Shown here piece after piece: positions 26,182 to 35,200 of a stretch of 64,000 nt of DNA (within the stretch, counting starts at the first letter, position 1; every line of letters starts with the position of its first letter). The position numbers were made by a program, and so were the translations under genes. The stretch is from Terriglobia bacterium (GTDB lineage Bacteria > Acidobacteriota > Terriglobia > Terriglobales > Acidobacteriaceae). The notes beneath the pieces are model-generated. The model did no database searches, was not told the DNA's origin, and saw only the letters and a list, made by a program, of their open reading frames with translations. The stretch is from positions 124,001-188,000 of the forward strand of contig JAIQEY010000004.1 of assembly GCA_020073565.1 (NCBI GenBank). The letters run 5' to 3'.

Positions 26182-28166
26182 TTTCCCTCCAGTGCCGCCA
26201 GTCGTAGCCGAGCCTCGGTGCTGCCTTGGTTCAGCCGCAACGCCTGCTGATATTCAGCCCGCGCCGCCGCGATATTCCCGCTTCGTTCCAGCGCCGCCGC
26301 CAGCCAGTAGTGGTAGTCCCACACTTTAGGGTCCAGGGCCACCGCCGCCTGCAAATAGGGCTGCGCCTCCCGAACCCGCCCATCCTGCAGAAGTGCTCGG
26401 CCCAGGTAGTGCTTCGGCCCCGCTTCTTCCGGAACCAACTGCACGGCTCGCGACAAAAGTTGCTCGGCCTCCCCGTACTTCCCCGCCATCAGGTGAATAT
26501 TTCCGCAGTTGTAGAGCGCTGTATACAAATTCGGGTCCCTCGCCAGAATCTGGTCGCACAGCCCAAACGCCCGATCGAAATCCCCCATCCGTCCATACAA
26601 CCCGGCCACCGATGCGATTCCCGTCTCCGACTTCAGGAAGTCCGGGTTCACGGCGAGGAACCGATCGAGCCACGCCCGCCCCTCGTCAAAATTCCCGGCT
26701 CGGATATTTGTCTCCGCCAGTGCCAGCAGCGTGTAGACATACTCCGGATGTTCATGCACGCCTTCCCGTGCCAGTTCAATCGCCTTCTCGTGCGCGCCCC
26801 GCTCGCTGTATTCCGCGGCCAGTCCAACGAACACATTCGGGTTCCCCGGATACAGCTTCTGGCCCCGCAACAGCACCAGAAATCCGCTCCCCCAGTACAC
26901 CTGTTGCGATAGCGAAGCCACGACATAGAAACTGCACAGCGCCACCGTCGCGCTCACCTGCACACTCTTCGCACTCCATGCCTTCAGCGATGGCAGCAGC
27001 CGTAATCCCTTTGCCACCAGAATTGCAAAGCCGATCGAAGGCAAATAGATGTAGCGGTCCCGAACGAAATCTCCGTTCCCAAAGCCGCGCAGGTACAGCG
27101 CCGGAGCCAGTCCCACCAGCAGCCACAGCCCGGCGAACGCAACCGTCGAATCCTTTTCGCGCCGGTTCCAATACCACAAAACAGCCAGCGCAATCCCAAG
27201 CACCGCCGCCGGCACGATCACCGGCTTGAAGATTGCTCCAGTAACATACGGCGTGTAATAGAGCCCCGTCAGGCCAATCGGAACCAGTAACTGCCGCAGA
27301 TAGAAGGCTAGTACCAGCGGCAAAGTACGAACCATCTCCAGCATTCCGTGACCGGTATCAAACTGCCCTGTCAAGTGCGGCAATGCATGCTTCCGCAGCA
27401 ATACGTACACCAGCGTCACCGCCGCGTACGGAATTGCCTCGATCACCGCCCCGCGCACCCTCTGTCCCAGTGACGCTTTTTCATCTGCCGGATTCAGCCA
27501 CGCATAGATACCCACCAGCGCCGTGAATGCCACCGCCATCTCTTTCGTCAGCAGCGCGCACATCAGCAGCGCCAAGGATGCCATCCACCACGACGTTCTT
27601 TTCTTCCCAGCCGGCTCCCGTCCATTCAGGAATGCCACAAAGGCGAGTGCCGCAAACATAGCGACCATCGTGTCCGAAGCTGCCGAAATCCAGGCCACCG
27701 TCTCAATATGGATCGGATGCAGTGCGAAGATCAGCGCCGCCAGGGCCGCCGTCCAGTATTCCAATTTCAGCTTGCGCGCCAGCCAGAAGACCGAAGCCAC
27801 CGCTCCCACATGGAGCACAATCGCTCCCAGGTGCCATCCCCACGACTGCAACCTGAACAGCGTGAAATTCAGCATCGACCACGCCACGAACAGCGGCCGG
27901 TAGTACACCTGGTGGCGCGCCACGTGATACCACAAGTCGCTGCTGAAAGCCCGCGGCAGATTACTCCAAGTCCGGATAATTGGGTTGTTGACGATCTGTG
28001 GCCAGTCATCCCACACGAATTCAAAGAAGAGCGTACCGCTGTAGAGTACTAAAGTAACTAGTCCGAGCGCCGGTACGAGTATCCATGGCCTTCCCAGATA
28101 CTCAGCAAGTAGCTCCAGAGCAGTAGGTTCTGAATAGCTGTGCGTCTCGTCCATGCTCTGCGCCAC
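26178..28166 (-). CDS. TMTC-like membrane protein: GT-C core with C-terminal TPRs
   Basis: A 662-residue protein. Residues ~30-415 hold about 10 membrane helices with an acidic FVWDDWPQIVNN motif in the first loop, as in protein O-mannosyltransferases and eukaryotic TMTC proteins. HPIHIETVAWISAASD further on also fits that family. Residues ~430-660 are at least five TPR repeats (e.g. PNLYTALYNCGNIHLMAGKY). Such proteins are predicted to glycosylate secreted proteins. The start is a GTG at 28166 (MAQSMDETHS) or the ATG at 28154. It is the first gene of a minus-strand pair and divergent from the arabinose operon. Confidence 0.8.
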   Translation of the reverse strand: MAQSMDETHSYSEPTALELLAEYLGRPWILVPALGLVTLVLYSGTLFFEFVWDDWPQIVNNPIIRTWSNLPRAFSSDLWYHVARHQVYYRPLFVAWSMLNFTLFRLQSWGWHLGAIVLHVGAVASVFWLARKLKLEYWTAALAALIFALHPIHIETVAWISAASDTMVAMFAALAFVAFLNGREPAGKKRTSWWMASLALLMCALLTKEMAVAFTALVGIYAWLNPADEKASLGQRVRGAVIEAIPYAAVTLVYVLLRKHALPHLTGQFDTGHGMLEMVRTLPLVLAFYLRQLLVPIGLTGLYYTPYVTGAIFKPVIVPAAVLGIALAVLWYWNRREKDSTVAFAGLWLLVGLAPALYLRGFGNGDFVRDRYIYLPSIGFAILVAKGLRLLPSLKAWSAKSVQVSATVALCSFYVVASLSQQVYWGSGFLVLLRGQKLYPGNPNVFVGLAAEYSERGAHEKAIELAREGVHEHPEYVYTLLALAETNIRAGNFDEGRAWLDRFLAVNPDFLKSETGIASVAGLYGRMGDFDRAFGLCDQILARDPNLYTALYNCGNIHLMAGKYGEAEQLLSRAVQLVPEEAGPKHYLGRALLQDGRVREAQPYLQAAVALDPKVWDYHYWLAAALERSGNIAAARAEYQQALRLNQGSTEARLRLAALEGK

Positions 28167-28327
28167 GAGCGGGCATTCCTTTCGCGGACTTCATCGGACA
28201 CAGGTCGCCCCTGCACCGAATTGCCCCATAGTAACTCCGCGTCTCTTTCTACGCATGTTACCCAGGTTACCGTCGTGTGCCATTTGCTTTCCTAGTGCAC
28301 CCTACCTTTTATGCGACCATCAAGTTC

Positions 28328-29788
28328 ATGGGATCTGTCACGGGAGCCAAGCTCGCGAAGGCGCCGTTCCCGGTTCTGTGTGTGGACCTGGACGGCACTC
28401 TGATACGCGGCAACCTCCTGTGGGAGTGTGTTCTCGCTCTCCTCAAGAGTCGTCCCCTCACGCTCTTCCTTCTCCCCTTCTGGCTGCTTTCCGGCAAGGC
28501 CTTCGTCAAGCGCAAACTGGCAGTCAAGACGCGTCTGAATCCAGCTCGACTTCCGTACCGGCAGGAAGTCATCGAACTGCTCCAGCGCGAACGCGCCGAA
28601 GGCCGACGCATCGCGCTCGTCACCGCCGCCGACCGCCAACTCGCTGAGTCTGTCGCTCATCACGTCGCTCTGTTCGACGAGGTCTATGCCAGCGACGGCG
28701 AACTCAACCTGAAGGGAAAAAGCAAAGCCGCGTTTCTTGCCGAACATTTCACTGGACCCGGCTTCGAATATGTAGGAGACTCAGCCGCCGATCTCGAAGT
28801 TTGGCGCAAGGCCCAAGGCGCTTACGTCGTGGGTTCGACCCGGCGCGCCCAACAAGCCGCTGCCGTGACCACGCTCAAGGCCGCCATCCTCGACGAACCT
28901 GCCTCGCTCCCCACCTGGATGAATGCCTTACGAGGACATCACTGGGCGAAAAACGCGCTGCTCTTTCTGCCGCTGGCGCTATCGCACAACCTGGCCTTCG
29001 CACCGCTCGCCCGTACCTTTCTCGGCTTTGCGCTCTATGGAGCGTGCGCCTCTGGACTCTATATCCTCAACGACCTGCTTGATCTTCACTCCGATCGCGA
29101 GCATCCCTGGAAAAAAGAGCGCGCTTTCGCGGCTGGCGAGATATCGATTCCCCAAGGCCTGCTCGCCTCGTTCTTTCTTCTTTCCCTTGCGCTCGGTTTC
29201 GGATTTCTGCTCAACCCCCGATTCGGCGCCGCTTTGCTCGGATACGCTTCCCTCACCCTGTGGTACTCGCTTCATCTCAAGAAGATTGCCTTGCTTGACG
29301 TCTTCGTTCTCTCGAGCTTCTATAGTTTTCGCATCTTGGCCGGCGCCTTGATATCTGGCACCCCGCTGTCCCAGTGGTTCCTCGCGTTCTCTCTGTTCTT
29401 CTTTCTAAGTCTTGCCATGGCCAAACGTTATTCTGAGTTAGTTCACGCCACCGATCTCCTCAAATCCGGTAACTCCGGGCGCGGCTACCGCACCGATGAC
29501 CGGGAACTCTTGCTATCTCTCGGCGTCGGCAGCTGCTTTGCCTCGGTTGTGATCCTGAGTCTCTACGTGCACAGTCAGGAAGTACGCGTTCTCTATACCT
29601 CACCCGAGTTTTTATTTCTTCTCTGCCCCATCGTTCTCTACTGGCTCAGCCGGAACTGGCTTCTGGCGCACCGCGGAGAACTCAAAGAAGACCCCGTGAC
29701 CCTCGCCATCCGCGACCGTGTCAGTTACGGGGTGGCATTCGCATCTTCGATCGTCATCGCCGCGAGCATGCTACACATGAGCTCTTAG
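28328..29788 (+). CDS. HAD phosphatase - UbiA prenyltransferase fusion (polyprenyl-phosphate phosphoribosyltransferase-like)
   Basis: A 486-residue fusion. The N-terminal ~185 residues are a HAD phosphatase (VDLDGTLIRG with Asp20/Asp22; TAADR; YVGDSAADLEVW). The rest is a UbiA prenyltransferase with about 8 helices; its first motif is NDLLDLHSDREHP (Asn248, Asp249, Asp252, Asp256), very like mycobacterial DPPR synthase Rv3806c, preceded by RGHHWAKN. It would join PRPP to polyprenyl phosphate and, through the HAD half, may remove the 5'-phosphate. The next two genes are DprE1- and DprE2-like, which supports the assignment. The start is uncertain: ATG 28328 lacks a clear ribosome-binding site, and GTG 28277 is in frame. 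Confidence 0.88.
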   Translation: MGSVTGAKLAKAPFPVLCVDLDGTLIRGNLLWECVLALLKSRPLTLFLLPFWLLSGKAFVKRKLAVKTRLNPARLPYRQEVIELLQRERAEGRRIALVTAADRQLAESVAHHVALFDEVYASDGELNLKGKSKAAFLAEHFTGPGFEYVGDSAADLEVWRKAQGAYVVGSTRRAQQAAAVTTLKAAILDEPASLPTWMNALRGHHWAKNALLFLPLALSHNLAFAPLARTFLGFALYGACASGLYILNDLLDLHSDREHPWKKERAFAAGEISIPQGLLASFFLLSLALGFGFLLNPRFGAALLGYASLTLWYSLHLKKIALLDVFVLSSFYSFRILAGALISGTPLSQWFLAFSLFFFLSLAMAKRYSELVHATDLLKSGNSGRGYRTDDRELLLSLGVGSCFASVVILSLYVHSQEVRVLYTSPEFLFLLCPIVLYWLSRNWLLAHRGELKEDPVTLAIRDRVSYGVAFASSIVIAASMLHMSS

Positions 29789-29789
29789 A

Positions 29790-31151
29790 ATGTCCGGTCA
29801 ATCAGCAGCAGCGTTGCAGAAGAAACGCGCCGTGGCCCTGTCCACCGAGCGATATCCTTCATGGGGCCGTTACCCGAGGACCGTCCACCAACACGTCCAC
29901 CGGCCCGCATGGAACGACCAGCTGCCGGAGATTCTCCGTTCCGCAGCGCCAGGCTCTCTGCTTCCCTATGGACTCGGCCGCAGCTACGGCGACTCTTGCC
30001 TCAATGCGGGCCGCGAACTCGCTGATTGCCGCCGCCTCAATCGCATCCTCGGCTTCGATCCGGACACCGGCATGGTTCGCTGCGAAAGCGGCGTCACGTT
30101 TTCCGACATCATCGAAGTCTTCCTCCCCAAAGGCTGGTTCCTTCCGGTCACTCCCGGCACGCGCTTCGTCACCGTCGGCGGCGCCATCGCCAACGACGTT
30201 CATGGCAAAAACCATCACCGCGCCGGAACCTTCGGAGCCCACGTCCGTCAACTCGGCCTGCACCGCTCCGACCACGGCTTGGTCGTTTGCAGCCCTGACC
30301 AAAATGCCGACATGTTCCAAGCTACCATCGCAGGCCTTGGCCTGACGGGTGTGATTGCCTGGGCCGACATTCAACTCAAACGCGTGGCCGGACCCTGGAT
30401 CGATTCCAGTGCCGCTCCCTTTCAATCCCTTCAATCCTTTCTAGACCTCAGCCGCGAAAGCGATGGCCGCTTCGAATACACCGTCGCATGGCTGGACTGT
30501 TTTGCCGGCAGAAACACCCGCGGCATCTTCTTCCGGGGCAATCATTCGGAGGAGCGAGGAAAGAACTTCCGTCCGAAGCACGGCCCGAGATTGCCGTTCG
30601 CTCTGCCCGCCCTCGCGCTCAATCGCTACACCATCCAAGCCTTCAACACCGTCTACTACCACGCGCACGCCGCCAGGAAAGACGCGGCCCTTGTTTCATA
30701 CAACTCGTTCTTCTACCCGCTCGATTCCATCCGTCAATGGAACCTGCTCTACGGCAAGCGCGGCTTCCTGCAATATCAATGCGTCATCCCGGAAAATAAC
30801 CTCGAAGCCCTCGAGGAGATCCTCGATCGCATCGCCCGTTCCGGCATGGGTTCATTCCTGGGAGTCCTCAAGCAATTCGGCTCGGCCCCGCCCGCCGGTA
30901 TGCTCTCATTCCCAAGACCCGGACTGACCTTGGCCCTCGACTTCGCCATGCGCGGCGAGCCCACGCTCCAACTCCTACGCTCCCTCGATGAAGTCGTCCG
31001 CCAAAGTGGCGGCGCTCTTTACCCAGCAAAAGACGCGCGCATGGGTCCCGCTTTGTTCGGAGCATCATTCCCGCGTTGGCGCAGCTTTGTTCCCTATATC
31101 GATCCGACGATGTCCTCGTCGTTCTGGCGCCGAGTCACGGAAACCCAATGA
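29790..31151 (+). CDS. DprE1-like FAD-dependent polyprenylphosphoryl-ribose 2-oxidase
   Basis: Oxidises the 2'-hydroxyl of polyprenyl-phospho-ribose, the first half of the epimerisation to arabinose. It has 453 residues, VAO-type FAD fold: PYGLGRSYGDSCLN, TPGTRFVTVGGAIANDVHGKNHH and GLGLTGVI are the FAD-binding segments; YPAKDAR (Lys414) corresponds to catalytic Lys418 of mycobacterial DprE1. The position of Cys387, the target of benzothiazinones, aligns with Ala382 (LTLALDF). The gene starts one base after the UbiA fusion, and its stop overlaps the DprE2-like start. Confidence 0.9.
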   Translation: MSGQSAAALQKKRAVALSTERYPSWGRYPRTVHQHVHRPAWNDQLPEILRSAAPGSLLPYGLGRSYGDSCLNAGRELADCRRLNRILGFDPDTGMVRCESGVTFSDIIEVFLPKGWFLPVTPGTRFVTVGGAIANDVHGKNHHRAGTFGAHVRQLGLHRSDHGLVVCSPDQNADMFQATIAGLGLTGVIAWADIQLKRVAGPWIDSSAAPFQSLQSFLDLSRESDGRFEYTVAWLDCFAGRNTRGIFFRGNHSEERGKNFRPKHGPRLPFALPALALNRYTIQAFNTVYYHAHAARKDAALVSYNSFFYPLDSIRQWNLLYGKRGFLQYQCVIPENNLEALEEILDRIARSGMGSFLGVLKQFGSAPPAGMLSFPRPGLTLALDFAMRGEPTLQLLRSLDEVVRQSGGALYPAKDARMGPALFGASFPRWRSFVPYIDPTMSSSFWRRVTETQ

Positions 31152-31933
31152 TGACGATCACCACACGCTCCTCGGTTCCGCACCCCGTCCGCATGCAGAA
31201 AATCGTCGTCCTCGGCGCCACCTCCGGCATCGCGCTCGAAATCCAGCGCGAACTCGCTCGTCAAGGACGTGAGTTACTCCTGGTTGCTCGCTCCGCGCAG
31301 CGCCTTTCAGAATTGCAATCGGACCTGCTGGCGCGTGGCGCCAAGCAAGTCCTAACTGTCGCAGCCGATCTGGCCCACATCCAGCATCACGCGGAGATCC
31401 TCGACTTTGTCCGTAGGTCCTTTCCTAATTTCGACACCGTTCTCCTCGCCTACGGCACCATGGCGGACCAGAAGGATTCGGAAGCTTCGGTCGACCTGTT
31501 GCTCGACGAATTGAACGTCAACTTCGTCAGCGCCGCCGCGATCCTCACTCTATTCGCCGCCGACCTCGAGCAACGCCGCACCGGATGCCTCGCCGCCATC
31601 ACCTCCGTAGCCGGAGACCGTGGCCGCCGCTCCAACTACGTGTACGGCTCCGCCAAAGGCGCGCTCTCACTCTTCCTTCAGGGACTGCGCAGCCGCCTTC
31701 ATCCCGCCGGCGTCAGAGTTATCACCATCAAGCCCGGCCCGGTCCAGACTCCTATGACCGACCACCTGGCAAACTCCGCCCGCTTTGCCCAACCCGAGCG
31801 CGTCGCGCGCGACATCATCCGCGCTCTTAACCGCCGTTCCCCCGACGTCCTCTACACTCCATGGTTCTGGCGTCCCATCATGACCGCAGTCCGCCACCTG
31901 CCCGAAACCCTCTTCAAACGCCTCGCGTTCTAA
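31148..31933 (+). CDS. DprE2-like SDR (polyprenylphosphoryl-2-keto-ribose reductase)
   Basis: Likely reduces the 2-keto intermediate made by the DprE1-like enzyme to polyprenyl-phospho-arabinose. It is a classical SDR of about 261 residues: VVLGATSGIALEI is the NAD(P) loop, LAYGTMAD replaces the NAG motif, SITS...Y-x3-K is seen as TSVAGDRGRRSNYVYGSAKGA, and KPGPVQTPM follows. The ATG at 31148 overlaps the upstream TGA; a second ATG directly follows it and another in-frame start at 31193 would also keep the fold. It is the last gene of the three-gene operon. Confidence 0.9.
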   Translation: MMTITTRSSVPHPVRMQKIVVLGATSGIALEIQRELARQGRELLLVARSAQRLSELQSDLLARGAKQVLTVAADLAHIQHHAEILDFVRRSFPNFDTVLLAYGTMADQKDSEASVDLLLDELNVNFVSAAAILTLFAADLEQRRTGCLAAITSVAGDRGRRSNYVYGSAKGALSLFLQGLRSRLHPAGVRVITIKPGPVQTPMTDHLANSARFAQPERVARDIIRALNRRSPDVLYTPWFWRPIMTAVRHLPETLFKRLAF

Positions 31934-31940
31934 AGCGTGG

Positions 31941-31966
31941 TGTAGCGCGGGCATTCTTGCCCGCGT
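31941..31966. repeat. REP-like palindrome, family A (CGCGGGCA-TTCT-TGCCCGCG)
   Basis: A TGTAG prefix, then perfect 8-bp arms around TTCT, 8 bases after the dprE2-like stop codon. It is the same element as at 7992, 8710, 42858 and 57302 with a G for A change in each arm, i.e. a compensated variant that keeps the stem. Confidence 0.75.
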
Positions 31967-32035
31967 GCCCAGTCCTAGCCCGCTCGGAGCCCTCCCACAT
32001 CTCATTCCCAATTCGGGATTCTCCTTGCCTTATTT

Positions 32036-32051
32036 TGTGACCTATATCACT
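32036..32051. promoter_or_regulatory. CRP/FNR-type operator candidate TGTGA-N6-TCACT
   Basis: TGTGACCTATATCACT is a near-perfect CRP-family palindrome (TGTGA-N6-TCACA). It lies about 180 bp before the hybrid histidine kinase start, in a 296-bp gap that is otherwise relatively AT-rich (TTATTTTG before, ATAAGAGTCTATAGACC after). It may regulate the kinase gene. No regulator is linked. Confidence 0.45.
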
Positions 32052-32229
32052 GAGTTCTGCCACGTGAATGGTTCATAAGAGTCTATAGACCTGAATGCGC
32101 TAGTTTCAAAACGGGTCCTGAATCATCAGGCGTGGCAATCCGTTCGTGTCTCCCGCGCACTTTGGAGAAGGCTCTCTTCGGGTCACGATGCTGATGTCCG
32201 GAGGGAGAGCAGTAAAAAAAGGCCAGTTC

Positions 32230-35200
32230 ATGAGCGCCACTGGTTCGACGAAGTCGCTGGTCGGCCCTCCCCCTTCCCGAACCCGTGGCTGGCTCTTGCG
32301 CTACGGTTTCGCCCTGCTCGCGGTTGCGGTCGCCGGCGCCCTCCGCTACTGGCTGGGAATGTTCGGACTCACTGCCCCTTACATTACCTTTTATCCGATC
32401 GTCATGTTGGTCGCGATCGTAGCGGGACTTGGACCGGGGTTGCTCGCCACTTTGCTCTCCCTCATCGCGGCCGCTCATTTCTTTCTTGGCCCGGCCGGAT
32501 TCGCAGTCGAAAGTCTCGGTGACAGGATCGGGATGGCGCTGTTCCTGGTCATGGGTGCCGCCATCAACGTCCTCGCAGAAGCGATGCGCCGGCGCAACAC
32601 GCAACTGCGACGCAGCCGCGCCGATCTCAACCGCGCCCAGGCCATCGCTCAGGTTGGCAGCTGGTATCTCGACATCCCTAACAATGTGCTTACCTGGTCC
32701 GACGAAGCCTACCGGCTGTTCGAGGTCCCGATCGGCACGCCCTTGTCATTGGAAGCGTTCCTCGACCGAGTGCACCCCGCGGACCGCCAGCAAGTCTTGG
32801 ATGCTTGGAGCGCTGCCCTCAAGGGGGCGCCCTATGACATCGAGCACCGTGTTCTGGTGGATGGCAAGACCAAGCGGGTACGGGAAAGAGCGGAGGTTGA
32901 ATTCGGAGCCGGAGGCAAACCACAATTCGCCACTGGCACCGTCCAGGACATTACCGAGCGCAAGCAGGCCGACGAGAATCTGCAAAAGTCCATCGTGGAA
33001 ATCGAAGACCTCTACAACCGCGCCCCCTGCGGCTACCACTCCCTCGACCCGGACGGCGTTTTAGTCCGCATCAATGACACGGAGCTCGATTGGCTTGGTT
33101 ACAAACGCGAGGAAGTCCTCGGAAAACTCAACCTTGCCGACGTCCTCACCCCGGAAACGCGCAAGACTTTCGAGGAAAGTTACCCGAAGTTCAAGGCCAC
33201 TGGGCAGGTGAAGGATTTGTACTTCGAGCTGATTCGCAAGAATGGTACTGTCCTGCCCGTCCTGGTCAGCGCCACGGCCATCCGGGATTCAGCCGGCAAC
33301 TTCCTCATGAGCCGCTCCACTGTCTACGACATCGCCGAGCGCAAGCAAGCGGAAGAGGCAGTCCAGAAGAGCGAACAGCGACTCAATCTCGCTCTGGACT
33401 CGGGCCAAATGGGCATCTGGGAACTCGATCTCACGAACGACACTGCCATTCGGAATCTCCGGCATGACCAGATCTTCGGATATCAATCCCTCCAGCCCGA
33501 ATGGGGCCGCGAAATTTTTCTATCTCACATTGTCCCCGAAGACCGGGACGCCGTTAGAAAGCAGTTTGAACAGGCCGCTGCCACCGGCAACTTCTTCCTC
33601 GAATGCCCAATCACGTGGCCCGACCAATCAATTCATTGGATCTGCGCACAGGGAAAAGCCTTTCGGGATGCTCAGGGCAAGCCCGTGAAGATGATGGGCA
33701 CCGTCGCCGACATCACCGAGCGCAAGTGGGCGGAAGAAGAGCTACGTAAAAGCAAGAATGACTGGGAACTCACATTCGATGCGGTTCCTGACCTCGTCAT
33801 GTTGTTGGATGCGGACAATCGCATTCTGCGCGCCAACCGAGCCCTGTGCTCATTCCTTGGCATGGACCACAGCGCCCTCCTCGGCAAACGCTGCTTTGAA
33901 GTGGTCCATCACCAAACTGCCCCTCATCGGGACTGCCCATTGAAGTTCATGCTGATGACTGGACAGGGACAGCAAGGCGAAATTGCAGAACCCAGCCTGG
34001 GCAAGATCTTCGATGTTAGCGTCACCCCCGTTTGGGAGGGAAAGACCTTCCGCGGGGCCGTTCACGTCATGCGCGATATCACCGATCGCAAGCGCGCGGA
34101 AGGACGCCTGCGACAACAACTCAGAGTCAACGATGCCATGTTCGACCAGGCCATCGCTTGCTTCGTTCTCCTTGATCCTGAGTTTAACTTTATCCGCGTC
34201 AATGAAGCCTATGCCAAGGCTTGCCACCGGAAGGTGGAAGATTTTCCGGGCCGCAATCATTTCGAGCTCTATCCCTCGGATACGAAAGCCCTCTTTGATG
34301 AAGTGGTGCGCAGCGGCCTCCCGATTCAGGTTCTTGCCCGGCCTTTTAGTTTTCCCGACCAGCCTGAGCGTGGCACGACCTATTGGGACTGGACCCTGCA
34401 GCCCATTTTCGACGAAACCGGAACGCTGGAATTTCTGTTCCTTTCCTTGAACGACGTAACCGAGCATGAACGTGCTCGGCAAGATCTCAAGCAATCGCAG
34501 GACGAGCTGGCCCGGAAGCACGAGCAGGTGCGCAAAGCTTCCCTCTACACTCGCAGCTTGATCGAGGCCTCTCCCGATCCTCTGGTCACCATCAGTCCGG
34601 AAGGCAAGATCACGGATGTGAATGCGGCCACTGAGACTGTCACCGGACTTTCCCGTGAACGACTCACCGGCAGCGACTTTTGCGACTACTTCACCGAACC
34701 CGGCCAGGCCCGCGAGATCTATCAGCAGGTTTTCGAAAAGGGCTCCGTGCACGACTATCCCCTGGCCATCCGCCACGCCTCGGGCCATATCACCCATGTG
34801 CTTTACAACGCCTCCGTGTTCAAGAATCAGGCTGGACAAGTGGAAGGGGTCTTCGCCGCGGCGCGCGACATCAGCGAAAGGAAGACGCTCGAAGAGCAGT
34901 TACTCCAGGCCCAGAAACTTGAGGCCATCGGGAGACTCGCCGGAGGCGTGGCCCACGACTTCAACAACATCATGGCCGTCATTCTTGGCTTTTCTGGGCT
35001 GATCCAGGAACGCCTGGCCCCCGATCACCCCATCCGTCAGCCCGTCGAAAACATACAGAGAGCAGCCGAACGTGCCGCCGGAGTCACCCGGCAGTTGTTG
35101 GCGTTTAGCCGCAAGCAGGTGATGAAGCCCAAGGTTCTCGAACTCAACGATGTCATCACTGAAGCCTCCAAAATGCTCGTGCGCCTCATCGGCGAGAACA

